This document shows, one piece after another, positions 1 to 10,575 of a stretch of DNA of 64,000 nucleotides (positions are counted from its first letter, which is position 1; every line of letters starts with the position of its first letter). Origin of the DNA: Ischnura elegans (Eukaryota > Arthropoda > Insecta > Odonata > Coenagrionidae); contig NC_060256.1 of NCBI RefSeq assembly GCF_921293095.1, forward strand, positions 89,063,851 to 89,127,850, written 5' to 3'. The translations under genes and the position numbers were made by a program. The notes under the pieces are model-generated. The model worked only from the letters and a program-made list of their open reading frames with translations, did not search any database and was not told the origin of the DNA.

Positions 1-442
1 TTGTTATAAATTAATGAAAATATTTAAACATTATCTTGTCACATAGTTTACCCCGAAAGATAAAGGAAGTTGTAGATGGAAAAAGAATGGAATCCAGAGG
101 TGGTCACAAAAAATGAATCGCAGCATTCTTTGATTTTATTCTGCGCCGTTGCTTGCTTTTCAAAAAAAGTTGAGTCACGAGAGGAATGTTCCGCGGCCTT
201 TGATTTGGAAATTATGGAGATAAGAATGGACATGTGTGGATCAGCAATTTCCATTTAGTTGGTTGTCAGGATAAACCAAGGATCCATTTAAAGGTTGTCA
301 GGCCATCGTATAAAGATAGGACTGATGTGCACCACAGGGGAAATGGGGTGTTTGAGGGAAAGTCAAACCCAAAGTTGCCCAAAGAATGTGCAGTTCTATA
401 TGTTGCTCTTTCCCCAGTTAAAACCAAATAGAAATTGAATAG
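1..442. other. Intergenic, nothing recognised
   Basis: Three short open frames overlap here on both strands. None shows a recognisable motif, and their lengths (60-68 codons) are what chance gives in AT-rich DNA. No RNA gene or repeat structure was seen. Confidence 0.5.
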
Positions 443-1101
443 AGTGGTTTCCTATTATTTTTTTATTGCCTAAATCGAAAGATTATTACTCCTGGAGTAC
501 GTATTTCACGCTTTTAGATTTTTAAATGACGATATCTATTTTTCGCGATCAAATGAAAAGTGAAAAATTTCAAGCGCGCGAAAACGCGACGCGTAAGTAG
601 GAATGAAGGGAAAAAGTCCGTACGACGCATTTCTGATTCCCCCTCCCGCCTGGTAGGTGACCTTGATCGAGGCTCTGAGCGCTGATAGGACGCAGGATGC
701 TAACGGGTAGCTGAGTACCTTCCTGTCTGGTAGCGCATGGCTTAAAAAAGGTTTATTAATACCTTATCAAGCGAAGAAAACTTTCCGACCTTAGCCAGTT
801 TGAATAGGTGATTATTAAGACATGTTTCCCTGAGCTCTGTGACTCATGCATGCATTGGTAGCCTCTGACGATGCATAACTCCTATCCTCTCGTGTAGAAA
901 CTAGGTCCCTGTGACGTCACGTGGAGTGGAATCGCATGGGCGCCAATCTGGCCTTTTTCAAATGAGGATAAAATTTGACCCTTGCCATTCGTCTAAACCG
1001 GTATTTCAAAAACCAAATAATTTGTGTATTATGAATACACTAATGGTGGGTAACGAATCGCCATCAATGCCTTTTGTTTTCTTTGATGAAGGAAACTACC
1101 C
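443..1101. mobile_element. 659-bp TA-flanked inverted-repeat element, copy 1
   Basis: The segment is almost identical to 4375-5033 and both copies are 659 bp. The ends are inverted copies of each other: the left reads GAGTGGTTTCCT (GGGTGGTTTCCT in copy 2) and the right reads AGGAAACTACCC when allowance is made for one extra base. Both copies lie between TA dinucleotides, which fits a TA target duplication. A frame starting at 911 reads the same for about 60 codons in both copies, but that follows from their identity and resembles no known protein. It is a non-autonomous DNA transposon, possibly Tc1/mariner-related because of the TA target; that placement is inference. Confidence 0.75.
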
Positions 1102-2480
1102 TATTGGGATGTTATTTTCACCACGGGTTCCAGTGATAGTGAGAGTGCAGGTGATCACGGTCATCGTCGAAGGTCATCCCTCTAGGATTTCCGATACGGA
1201 TTTTTTTAGTGACAACCGATCGCAATGACGATGAGCTCGCCTTTAGAGTAGGCTTCAGATATATCGTGAGAAAAGCTCCCAAAACGTATTAAAGACTCTG
1301 TTTGGAAAAGATGCACATTTTAATGCTAATTTAGGAAGTATTTCATTTCAAAAGTAACTTATTAACACCTGAAGACGTTGTGTTTATTATATTGATCGAA
1401 GTGCGATTGACCGATTCTTTCTGCAGAATAGGAAGTGGCTTCGGGGTTTTTAGTCACAAGACGGTAGATTGTGTTGGAAGTTCGTCTATATTATCGCTAC
1501 TAAATTGAAACATTAATAGTCTGGCTTCCTCAGAGCTTCCTGTCGCCCTCCAGGCAAGGTATTTTTAAGTTGAAAGTATCATCGACAGCTTCGAGGTGGA
1601 AATAAGTTCACCATAAGACTCTACCGGACTGCCAAAAGAATACACATTTCACATGAGTATACGCTTTCGCCAATATTATACGCAAGTCTCACTTTGTTAT
1701 GAACTATAAAACATTACAGATGCACATCAGCTACCTTTCCATTTCTCGGCATCGACTTTCCGAGCCGACGAAGTCTACAGTTTCACTAAAATACCCTGTT
1801 ATCATGATGGAATCAGTAACATGCTAGGATCAGCCTAAGAATAACCATATGCCTTCATCTTTACGCAATCTATCGCTTTCAATGGAGGAGAAATAGATCA
1901 AATAATAGCCCTGAAGTCACAATGAACAACTCCGATAAGTCTGCACTTCAATAAATAAATCATAACCACGCCGTCGCATGTATTCAAGTATGCAACCTAT
2001 AATATGGCCGTGCCGCCGTGCCTCGTACTGAACTATGACGTCACTTTTCTACCAGCCAATCATCGGGCGTTTTCGCTTCTCACTTGCATTTGAAAATTCT
2101 CGTGAACTTTGATGCATTAAATATCGCAAACCACGTCATAAAATAATAAAAAAACTTTCACCGAGGTATGCAAACATATATTTTTATATAATTTTGGGGC
2201 TATTGATTATATCTGAAATATATGCAAGTTCCCTATTGTCACACACACTACGGAGGGCGATGCTGGCGATAGTGATCGCGCATTTAAGGCGTGGTTCTGC
2301 CCTGCGTCAATGGCGATAACTTCAATGCGATCGCGCAAAACATGACGCAAATCGGAATAGAGCTATTGACGCGCGGAATCGTCAGCATGAGTGCAGAAAC
2401 ATTCGCGTAGATTCAGCGCATCAAGTGAGTCCTCTGCCATGAAACATCAATTGAGGTAAATGTATTACATCCTGCAGCGA
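1102..2480. other. Intergenic, nothing recognised
   Basis: Low-complexity AT-rich sequence with frequent stops in all frames. No coding, RNA or repeat feature could be supported. Confidence 0.5.
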
Positions 2481-2738
2481 GTACGGCGGTGAAATTCATA
2501 TTAATTGCCACTGAAAACAAATCCCATGGACCGGGAATCGACCCACGGACGAAGTGGTACTTGGTTCATTTGAATGATGTTTATAAATTGTAACCAACTG
2601 TCGAAATTCCAACGGCTTGAAATTTTTATTTTGATTTCTAACTATTAATGTTGCCTTATGAGATCGTTTTAAAAAAGACTTGCCATAAAACAGAAAAAGT
2701 ATTTTTTTAGACAATTAAAGTGAATTTCACCACCGTAC
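2481..2738. repeat. Small inverted-repeat element (258 bp)
   Basis: Positions 2481-2507 and 2712-2738 form a 27-bp inverted repeat with 3 mismatches (GTACGGYGGTGAAATTCA...). This is the shape of a MITE. No target duplication could be defined. Inside, at about 2530-2545 on the minus strand, GGGTCGATTCC resembles a Pol III B box, but no matching A box was found, so a tRNA-derived origin is not claimed. Confidence 0.55.
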
Positions 2739-4374
2739 ACGCGCCAGGCCAGAAAAAAAACCACATTTTCTGGAACGGACTCAGAACAGTTGGGGATGGA
2801 ATGGGGTCCTCTTGGAAGCCACTGTCCACAGTTAATTCAATGGTATATTCTAATAATCTACAGTAGGTTCTAAGAAATATTATTCATCTAGGATAAATGA
2901 ATAATCTAGGTCCCTTAGGTAAATATAGATTAAGTCCACTAACTTTTAATTTGGCTGTCCAATCTGAAAAATAACCAAGCACGCAGAAGAAGACCAAGAA
3001 GGTGTGAAGCCAAGGGGTGAAATTGAGTTTGTTTTTTTTTTAACTGAGATAGATATCGAAATGAGGTTAAGAAAACACACGAGATCAATTACATTATATT
3101 AAGTAGAGCATTTGATTTTCCACTCAATGTTAGCTCAGAACAGATACCCACTCGTATCCCTTGGCAACCAAGTGTTTGAGTATAGCTCCTCTCAATTTCT
3201 GTACCGAACTCTGCTTAGAAAAAAAAAGTACGTGTACCCCTTAGCTTCTCACCCCCTCAATTACACAAGTTAAAAATATCAAATCCCTTTAATATGTGTT
3301 TTGAAAGCATGTTCACAAATGGTTGCTCAATAAATGGGATTCAATAAAGTTAACATTAATTGGGTTCAAACAATCTCAAAAGTTAATCTCGATAAAAAAA
3401 TCCTTCCTCAGTCAGCCTACACGCGACACAAGGACTATATATATCATGAAACGTTTGTGGCCTTATAATCAGTGGTTTGGTCTATACGTTGATGAGTGAG
3501 GATATCAGTCAATCAATCAGACACGCAGGACATAGTGCGAAATGTTTTTCGTGAAATGAGGGCTAATATCCAAGATTAAAAAAGATAATAAAAAGAAATG
3601 ATGATTACTTACACAGAAAAGCTCCTGAATCCACTCAGGAATGTTTTTTGAGCGTGAATAACCACTTAAATGACATTAGAACATCTAGTCTTCCTAGTTC
3701 AATCGCTTGAAGTTGGCTACGGTGAAAAACGTTTTTTCGACCAAGTAACACGTCAATGAGATTTTGATTGATGATGCGGAAGAAGCACGTCCTTTGTTTC
3801 ACCTACAACACTCGCCGGTTTTATCTCGACTCATCATTCTTGTTTTGGAAAGTTTCAAATATTTATATCAATATGAAAAAAATTCTATCACGATTGAATC
3901 TTTGGATTTTTATATATTTTTGATTACTTTTTCAAATCCCAGACAACAACGGACGGTATCACTGCGCTCCGTCCAGTTAAAAATTGTTATGTCTCATTCA
4001 GTCTCCTGAAGATGTTCCCAAAAACAGGAGGGAAACGTTTAACATAAAAAGTTCATTCCGCTCAGATATACACCAGAAAATGATCGCCTGTGCTGGCTGC
4101 AAAAATGTAAAAACAAAAGAATGACATCCTTGTGATAATGTTTACAGAATAATGTCAGTGCTCCCTCTAGATGTTGAATCCAGATGTCACGAAGTATACA
4201 AAATCTGTTTACGTTACATAACCTTAAGGTTTCGTGGAAAAACTTTTTTCGGGGAATTGCATAAGACTGACGTCAATTCACACCACGGATGGAATTCGCC
4301 ACCAAAAAAATCATTCTGCTTAGGCTAGATTCGAAGCCGGATCTTTCCATTGAAGCTCATGCACGCTTTCAATA
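2739..4374. other. Intergenic, nothing firmly recognised
   Basis: AT-rich DNA without a recognisable gene. One 81-codon frame (3764-4009, +) has no motif. A CTGAAGA...GAAAC pair at 4005-4037 resembles part of a hammerhead ribozyme core, but the stem between the two boxes does not pair well. Confidence 0.45.
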
Positions 4375-5033
4375 GGGTGGTTTCCTATTATTTTTTTATT
4401 ACCTAAATCGAAAGATTATTACTCCTGGAGTACGTATTTCACGCTTTTAGATTTTTAAATGACGATATCTATTTTTCGCGATTAAATGAAAAGTGAAAAA
4501 TTTCAAGCGCGCGAAAACGCGACGCGTAAGTAGGAATGATGGGAAAAAGTCCGTGCGACGCATTTCTGGTTCCCCCTCCCGCCTTGTGAGGTGACCTTGA
4601 TCGAGGCTCTGAGCGCTGATAGGACGCAGGATGCTAGCGGGTAGCTGAGTACCTTGCTGGCTGGTAGCGCTTGGCTTAAAAAAGGTTTATTAATACCTTA
4701 TCAAACGAAGAAAACTTTCCGACCTTAGCCAGTTTTAATAGGTGATTATTAAGACGTTTTCCTGAGCTCTGTGCCTCATGCATGAATTGGTAACCTCAGA
4801 CGATGTATAACTCCTATCCTCTCCTGTAGAAACTAGGTCCCTGTGACGTCACGTGGAGTGGAATCGCATGGGCGCCAATCTGGCCTTTTTCAAATGAGGA
4901 TAAAATTTGACCCTTGCCATTCGTCTAAACCGGTATTTCAAAAACTAAATAATTTGTGTATTATGAATACACTAATGGTGGGTAACGAATCGCAATCAAT
5001 GCCATTCGTTTTCTTTGATGAAGGAAACTACCC
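4375..5033. mobile_element. 659-bp TA-flanked inverted-repeat element, copy 2
   Basis: Near-identical second copy of the element at 443-1101, in the same orientation, with intact GGGTGGTTTCCT at the left end and TA on both sides. Sequence identity stops exactly at these ends: the flanks differ completely from those of copy 1. That defines the unit as a transposed element and not a larger segmental duplication. Confidence 0.75.
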
Positions 5034-5965
5034 TATTATACAATTAATCCATCTTGCGCAAAGGCGAATGTCAGACTGCGACGGAAAAGATGTTGACGTC
5101 TTTTTTTCACCAATCCACGACGGAGGCATTCCAAAGGATAGATTGGAACAAGTTACTTTGAAGACAAGTCACGCGCAGAGGTGCAAAGTAATATACTCCA
5201 AGGGTGAAATTAACCATGAAAAAAATTAATGGGATTAGCCGCGAAACGAAGATCTTCCGATTGACGGTCAGGCATACCACCAATTACACCACCAATTCAT
5301 CTTCTTCAATAGCAAACTTCTGAGTGGTTTTACTGAACTTTGTTACTTGCTTCATGCAGCGCAGCGGAATAGAGACGTGGAGTTTTCTCCCTGACAGTGG
5401 ATTAACCTTCTTAATTAGTGCTGCAGGACGATACATCAGCTTTTCTTTCTTAGCCGAACAGTGCCACGAGCCAAAATATCGGTAGGTACATAAACGTAGA
5501 GAAAAAGTAGATACTTCCGCGGAATTTCGCCAAGTGACTTATACCAGGTCGTTTCATGCAGCTTCTACAGTGTGAATCTAAAGTAAAATCCTGCACCAAC
5601 TTGCAACCCCGAATTTTACATCGTTTTTTCGAGCGTGCGGTCAACTCCAGTCCTGGCCGCCACTATACACTGCTAATTGATCAGATCATGTGAATAAAAT
5701 AAGAGTATAATAACACAGTAGAACAGACAGATTCAGAATGTCTTTTCTTCCACGATCAATAAGAGATTATAACGGCAGCGATAAAACTCATAAATAGATT
5801 AGATGACTTGTAGTGTAGTTTACTAACCTACGTAAAACTTAATGTATTTTTCTTAATTTTATTATTATTTCTAACATCATATGGTAGTAAAATTTGTTAG
5901 CATGTATGACGTTTTTTGTACTGTGTGGTGTGCATGTTCTAATTTCATGCTGTATGCTGATCATT
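5034..5965. other. Intergenic, nothing recognised
   Basis: No frame with recognisable similarity and no repeat structure seen. The 64-codon minus frame at 5450-5644 has several Cys and basic residues but no consistent zinc-finger spacing. Confidence 0.45.
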
Positions 5966-6040
5966 GATCACCCCCTGCCGAACACCCTAGAGGTGGCTCG
6001 AAGGGTATTATGTAGATGTTGATGAGAAGTATGACCTATG
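5966..6040 (-). repeat. Short hairpin repeat with CATCTACAT tail, copy 1
   Basis: On the minus strand this reads catcaacatctacataataccc, then CGAGCCACCT ct AGGGTG, then TTCGGCAGGGGG. The same order (tail, then hairpin CCACC...GGGTG closed by GC-rich arms) recurs at 8643-8697 and 9966-10028. It is a dispersed short repeat, possibly the 3' end of a non-LTR retrotransposon with a simple-sequence tail; that origin is inference. Confidence 0.65.
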
Positions 6041-6520
6041 TGTCCTCTGCCAAGATGTAGACTTTGGACGCCAGCACCTTTTTCGATTTTTTCCACTTCT
6101 TTTCTCTTTCCGAGCAGATAGGGAGAATCTGCAGCCCAGCCCTTCCCACCACGACAGCATCGCACGACATAAACCACGCCACGGCATGTTTACTGCACGC
6201 ACGGTCGTGTTTTCACGTCGAGGCCCACGCTCTGGAACACATGTGTTACGCCAAAAACCTTTGCCCCACGAACTACAGACCCCAACGGAAAAAAAATCAA
6301 AACACCACTGAATCGTTTCCAGAGCACCAATAAAAAAAAACACTCTCAAAACTTGAGTAGACAAACACAAAAAAAACAAGAACCAGCACTCAAGGAATAC
6401 CCATAACAACAGTGAAGGTCGTAGTCCAGAACCTAACTCAATCTTCTGTCCTCACTCAAACTCACTAGTTCAGATCTCAGACTGAAGTTGAGTTTGGGTT
6501 AAGATTCGCATTTTATAAAC
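6041..6520. other. Intergenic with overlapping anonymous frames
   Basis: Open frames lie on both strands (6064-6333 + and 6008-6409 -), but they are antisense to each other and neither resembles a known protein. I see no basis to call either a gene. Confidence 0.4.
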
Positions 6521-7026
6521 TACGAGGGTTGTACCAAAAGTAAGGTTCCCATATTTATTACAAACACAAAACTTTTTTTATTGATGTTAATTTTCACATC
6601 GTTGAAAAGCTCACACTTTTGCCTATTTTTCAACGTAGTCTCCATTTTTTCGACACTTTTTAAAACAGTGCTCCAGCTTTTTTATCCCTAAGCTGAAGAA
6701 GTCTCCCGCCGACCCGTTGAGAAAGTGTGTGACCTCTGCTCGGACTTCATCGTCGCTCTTGAAGCGTTTGCCACCTAAGAGTTTGGTTTCGGGGATAAAA
6801 TGAAATACCCACGCTTCATCCCCAGTGACGATAGATACCAACAACTTCTCCTTGTTGCCCCCCCCCCCCCTTAAAATTGTTGAAGAAATTTGCGAGCAGT
6901 GTTAAGGCACTGGCGGACTCGAGAGTAGGGGAACCACTGCGCACGGCAATGTTGTGGGATTTAGCCAAGCATCTTCGCTCATCATTGTAGCTCATTGGGA
7001 ACCTTACTTTTGGTACAACCCTCGTA
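6521..7026 (-). mobile_element. Internally deleted mariner element
   Basis: Perfect 30-bp terminal inverted repeats, TACGAGGGTTGTACCAAAAG followed by taaggttccc, lie at 6521-6550 and 6997-7026. The outermost TA at each end is the expected target duplication of Tc1/mariner. Only about 500 bp remain between the ends, against about 1.3 kb for a full mariner. The remnant of the transposase lies on the minus strand. Confidence 0.9.
6623..6855 (-). pseudogene. Mariner transposase remnant
   Basis: The minus-strand frame begins with a piece reading LLVSIVTGDEAWVFHF, the region around the first catalytic Asp of mariner transposases, followed by PETK. It then jumps to the extreme C-terminal part (KRFKSDDEVRAEVTHFLNG...KKCRKNGDYVEK). 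The segment that should hold the second and third catalytic Asp residues is missing, so the protein cannot be active. A run of ten C at about 6859-6868 sits just upstream and also disrupts the frame. Family assignment is strong; loss of function is seen directly. Confidence 0.85.
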
Positions 7027-7122
7027 ACTTCGACTGAACACACTTGAAACTATGGAAACGTTCATTCAGTGAAAAATTCACAATACGATACACTTAGGTA
7101 CCTAAACCTATACACTTAGGTA

Positions 7123-7509
7123 TTGTTCTCTACCGCCACTTGCCTTTTCGTAACTTCTCCCTCAATAAGATTAGATCCCCTCTTGGAATTGCAAACTTTA
7201 GCTGATCGCCGTATCCTCAATGACCGGATACTCTTCCTAAATATCATTAATGGCAAATACAGATCATCTGACCTTCTTTATTGTTTTCCGCTTCGTGTTC
7301 CTTCGCGCACGACGAGGTCGAGTGACCTATTTAATTGTTTCACCCCCCGCCTTTCTGTTTCTAAACGTTCTTTTCTATTCAGGCTTCCTTCTTCCATTAA
7401 CTCCTATGCCAAATGTGTTCCAAATTTTGATCCTTTATTTCATCCCTCATCCATCTTGCACCATCACTATCGTTATTTTCCCCCTATTCCTCGCACCACC
7501 CGATGACTA
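7123..7509 (+). pseudogene. Non-LTR retrotransposon ORF2, C-terminal fragment
   Basis: The 127-codon frame contains LLELQTLADRRILNDRILFL, then NIINGKY...SDLL and RVPSRTTRSSDLF. This order is typical of the region after the reverse transcriptase in Jockey/CR1-like elements (L..L..RR....L.FL.KI.NG.....LL....RVPSR.TR...LF). The reverse transcriptase domain itself is absent because the copy is 5'-truncated. The exact clade cannot be set from this piece. Confidence 0.75.
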
Positions 7510-7672
7510 TTCTTTGTTATTTATTTGTAAATACTGTTGAATATTTTTTGTTCATTATTGGTTACGTTGCTTAATATTATTAAATTGTTTCTCCTGTTAT
7601 TGTGAGTCCTCTGTAATTGGCCTCGTGCTGTTTTTGGACTGGATCAAATAAATACATAAAATAAATAAACTC
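7123..7672 (+). mobile_element. 5'-truncated non-LTR retrotransposon (3' end)
   Basis: The coding piece at about 7180-7506 is followed by a 3' untranslated part that ends in an A-rich tail of imperfect TAAA/AATA units (about 7645-7670). Truncation from the 5' side with an intact A-rich 3' end is the usual outcome of target-primed reverse transcription. No target duplication was located. Confidence 0.75.
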
Positions 7673-7803
7673 TTGTCACACACGGTCTCCAGCTCAACGG
7701 AAACTAGCATTAATTAAGTAAAGTATCACGTAAATCAACGATCAATGTTTACAGAAAAATGCAGAAAGCATTTCACAGATTTAAAAAGTAACGAGCGTGA
7801 TGC

Positions 7804-7820
7804 GCCCGCTCCCAGCGGGC
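7804..7820 (-). repeat. Helitron-type 3' hairpin candidate
   Basis: A perfect 7-bp stem GCCCGCT / AGCGGGC with a CCC loop lies about 120 bp beyond the stop of the minus-strand helicase fragment. Helitrons end with a short GC-rich hairpin a few bases before a CTRR terminus. Here the bases after the hairpin on the minus strand read GCATCACGCTCGT, so the canonical CTRR is not present (CTCG instead). A decayed terminus is an inference. Confidence 0.4.
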
Positions 7821-7942
7821 TTCCCCCGCTCTTTTCAATGCAGGTCCACAGAGGGATAGGCGCGTTTCTAATTTTAAAATGTAGAAAAAAAGGCAGGGTC
7901 TTATGTACAAATTTAATTGGAATGTTCATGTACAAATTGAGG

Positions 7943-8311
7943 TCAGAGGACCTCTTTAAACACAACATTGGAAGTAATTACACTATCCTCTGTTAATACT
8001 TGTTTAGCGTTTTCCTTAATAGTTACAAAAATATTTTGAAAAGATCTTACCCTAGATAATGCTACATAAAGTTGGCCATGAGAGAATGCAGTGTCAGGCA
8101 GGAGTAAGCCAGCTCTTTGCAAAGTTTGACCCAGAGCCTTGTTAATAGACATCGCATAGGAAACCATAATGGGAAATTGTCTGCGAGTGAAATTAAAAGG
8201 CATGGTGGGATCCGACGGCGTTAACTGTATTCTTGGGATGAGGACAATCTTGCCGGAATCGATTATTTTTTTAATCGATTTTTTTAAACCAATTTTATGA
8301 AACAATAGCAA
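7943..8311 (-). pseudogene. Helitron Pif1-like helicase, C-terminal fragment
   Basis: The 122-codon minus frame contains LIPRIQLTPSDPTMPFNFTR, RRQFPIMVSYAMSINKALGQ, TLQRAGLLLP and FSHGQLYVALSRVRS. These are the last motifs (V and VI) of the Pif1-family helicase carried by Helitron rolling-circle transposons. The usual INKAQGQ is INKALGQ here, so the conserved Gln is lost. All upstream motifs (Walker A/B, Rep nuclease) are missing, so this is a 3' fragment. The stop at the left is where such proteins normally end. Confidence 0.85.
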
Positions 8312-8556
8312 TATTTAGGAAGTAAGATATGCCGTCGCATGTTCTCTGATGAATTCTGTGCATTTTGGTACCTCATTTGTAGAGTTTGGTTGCGTATAAG
8401 TTGAGATAAAGGTATCTATACTGAAGAAATAATATAGAGGATAAGGCTGGGAGCAGCTAGAGACACGGAGGCTGCGCTCCTTAGATTCGATATCTGGACA
8501 CTTCGGGAAAAATCGACAAACCTGACACATTTTTTCCTTATACCAATAACGAATTT

Positions 8557-8594
8557 TTAGATAACGAATCTTGAGGGGGCTACGGCCCCCTCAA
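8557..8594 (-). repeat. Perfect 10-bp hairpin followed by CTAA: possible Helitron terminus
   Basis: TTGAGGGGGC TACG GCCCCCTCAA (8571-8594) is a perfect stem-loop. On the minus strand it is followed, ten bases later, by CTAA (8557-8560). Hairpin, about ten bases, then CTRR is the Helitron 3'-end layout. The next base is A, not the usual T, and the element it would terminate lies at higher coordinates, so it is not the same copy as the helicase fragment. Structure is seen; identity is inferred. Confidence 0.45.
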
Positions 8595-8642
8595 GCCCCA
8601 TGGAGTCGGCGCCACTGTTCATACGTAAAAGGATGGTGTCCT

Positions 8643-8700
8643 AACATCTCCTGCCACACGCCTTTTAGGCGGCTGGCAGGGTAATTTGTAGATGTAAATG
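8643..8700 (-). repeat. Short hairpin repeat with CATCTACAT-like tail, copy 2
   Basis: On the minus strand: catttacatctacaaattac, then CCTGCCAGCCGCCT aaa AGGCGTGTGGCAGG. Relative to the copies at 5966 and 9966 the stem has CGCC/GGCG where they have CACC/GGTG, so one base pair changed on both sides. Confidence 0.65.
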
Positions 8701-8779
8701 TGAATAATCCTTAAATAGACAGTATAATTCGATATTAAGTACGATTAGTAGTAGTGATAAGACGACACAGCAATCTAAT

Positions 8780-9000
8780 ATGCAGTATATCTTGAGGCCA
8801 GATGTCCTGATGAAGACAATCGTCGAGGGACAAATGGATGGCAAGAACGGAAAAGGGAGACCTAGAACAAAATATATAGAACAGGTTAAGAAGGATGTGA
8901 AAGGGAAGAAATGCGTAGGTGTGAAAAGATTTGCTGATAGGAAAATTGAGGGGAGAGCTGCTTCAAACCAATCTTAGGGTTGTTGACCTCTGATGATGAC
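8780..9000 (+). pseudogene. Non-LTR retrotransposon RT C-terminus fragment
   Basis: The 65-codon frame reads MKTIVEGQMDGKNGKGRPRT followed by KYIEQVKKDVKG...VGVKRFADRKIEGRAASNQS and a stop. The GKxGxGRPRxxYI....D....vkR.A.DR..WR...NQS arrangement is the characteristic tail of many arthropod non-LTR reverse transcriptase ORFs. Only the last 65 residues are present; no reverse transcriptase motif is retained. The conserved Trp near the end is replaced (KIEGRAA). Confidence 0.7.
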
Positions 9001-9782
9001 AATAAGGGACCTAAGAATTTGCAACAGTAAAGCTCTAGGATAGCTTGACATTGACTTGGCAAAATAGGCTCAGAATATGTAGTTAAATCTGCATTTTTAG
9101 CATGCTGTAATTCATGTATGAATATCTTATTAAGCTAGCTTTTTTTTCAATTACTAACTATTATTTTTGTTTGAATGGTAGCGTTTTCGTATCCTTTGCA
9201 CTCTCCTACTTCCTGGTCTAGTCCTATAGTTTCTGGTGTCGTTGCCCTGGGTCTGGCGAATGAGTGCCATTAGCGCGATAGCGCTCCTCCTGCAATTTCA
9301 TTCTTATATACTGATAGTTCACTAATCATTCAATAATCAATATTTATTTTATTTTAACATTAACTATTATCTTTGACTTATGAACATTAACTCATATTAC
9401 CAAAAATTCGTCAAATAATACACTAAAAAGCTGAAACCACATGTAGTAAAGATTTCCTGAAGTTTTTGAATATATACCTCTAGTTTTTTTCAGACCTAAT
9501 TTTTTTCCTAACCTACTGCAAAAACAGCAAAAATGCCTCGGCACTTTCAGCATAGTGCCTAGAAAATCCTTTGGCACTTAAAGGGTTGAGGAATACGTAG
9601 GTTTGAAAGGTACACAAACAGTTCATGTGCTTATATCAACAGTTTTAATTAGTTTAATAGAGTCTTTTTCTTCCTCACACCAATCGAATCACGTAACACA
9701 CAGTCGCGTACGCAAGCAGAGTGGACCATTTCTTGTGGGCATGAATGAATGGGAATGGTCCTTTGAGTTGAAAAGTGGGAAC
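9001..9782. other. Intergenic; possible decayed transposon end
   Basis: No gene seen. On the minus strand near 9585 the sequence CCCTTTAAGTGCCAAAGGAT resembles a piggyBac-like end, but the flank is TCAA, not TTAA, and no partner end was found. The 61-codon minus frame at 9392-9577 has no recognisable domain. Confidence 0.35.
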
Positions 9783-9962
9783 TGAATGGATGGAGGGGAG
9801 GTGGCCGCGAGGGGAGGGGTAAGGAGGGGAGGGATGGTCTCCTCCAGAAGGTACTGGAATGAAATGTTGCAGGGTGGGGGGAAGAGGGAGAAATGGATTT
9901 GGAAGTGGAGTGGGAGGGAAAGAGTGCGCAAACGTAGGACAGAAGTTGAGGGCGGGTGACGT
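9783..9962 (+). repeat. Purine-rich strand asymmetry, G/A tract
   Basis: About 180 bp in which the plus strand is mostly G and A (repeated GGGGAGG, GGAGGGG). The long overlapping minus-strand frames here (proline- and serine-rich) are the by-product of this composition and are not called as genes. The tract could adopt G-quadruplex or triplex structures, which is inference. Confidence 0.6.
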
Positions 9963-9965
9963 CAA

Positions 9966-10028
9966 TACATCTACATCTACATAATACTCTACGAGCCACC
10001 TTTAGGGTGTTTGGCAGGGGGTGATCAA
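9966..10028 (+). repeat. Short hairpin repeat with CATCTACAT tail, copy 3
   Basis: Reads aatacatctacatctacata, then CTACGAGCCACCT tt AGGGTG TTTGGCAGGGGG. This is the only plus-strand copy of the three and has the clearest CATCTACAT tandem tail. It is followed by tgatcaaccaccaccatg; TGATCA also follows copy 1. Confidence 0.65.
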
Positions 10029-10575
10029 CCACCACCATGCAAGAGGATTCTCACATGCACACAAGACGGTCATACTCATACTAACAAATTATACTTCCAC
10101 ATTCATGGAAAGGTAAAACTTGCGAACTACCCATTTAGGTAATCTGCCAATAAAACTAGAACACAAAAAACTTGCTGTCAGAACTGATAAGAAAATTCTG
10201 AAACATGCTATAAAGTATACATGTATGCTATAAGGAGTACGCGAACGGAGCCCAAAAACGCTGACTTCATTAATGTAGCCCCGCGGAAACCTGCGAAAGA
10301 AGATTATTGTGGCTATGGAATTGGTACCATCGTGATTTATGATCATTATACAGAAATGCATCTTTTAAATTGATTTAGAAAGTTGCTTATTTGGATAAAG
10401 ATTACATATTTTTTAGCAGAAGAAGTACAACTTCGATACATGTTTCTAGGAAATACTGAGCACAAAAATGGTTTTAATCACAAACCGAAACGTCGGCTAG
10501 GAGTCATACCTATTTATTTTTAATCTTGCGAACTATTCTCCAGATTTACACTCACATCCTAGGAGTTTTAACATA
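10029..10575. other. Intergenic, nothing recognised
   Basis: A 90-codon minus frame (10089-10361) has no recognisable motif. No repeat or RNA structure seen. Confidence 0.4.

Noticed and set aside
2528..2546. B-box-like GGGTCGATTCC on the minus strand suggesting a tRNA gene or SINE
   Set aside because: No A box at the right distance and no cloverleaf could be folded.
4005..4037. CTGAAGA ... GAAAC arrangement resembling a hammerhead ribozyme as found in Penelope-like elements
   Set aside because: The bases between the two boxes do not form a convincing stem II, and no cleavage-site context or Penelope coding sequence was found.
911..5229. Shared frame starting MTSRGVESHGRQSG in two places, which could look like a gene family
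   Set aside because: It lies entirely in the 659-bp transposable element; the two copies agree only as far as the element extends.
6008..6409. Overlapping 133-codon minus and 89-codon plus frames
   Set aside because: Mutually antisense, no similarity to known proteins, and partly inside a dispersed repeat.
9640..10038. Long proline/serine-rich frames on the minus strand
   Set aside because: They are explained by the G/A-rich strand composition, three frames are open at once, and no domain is present.
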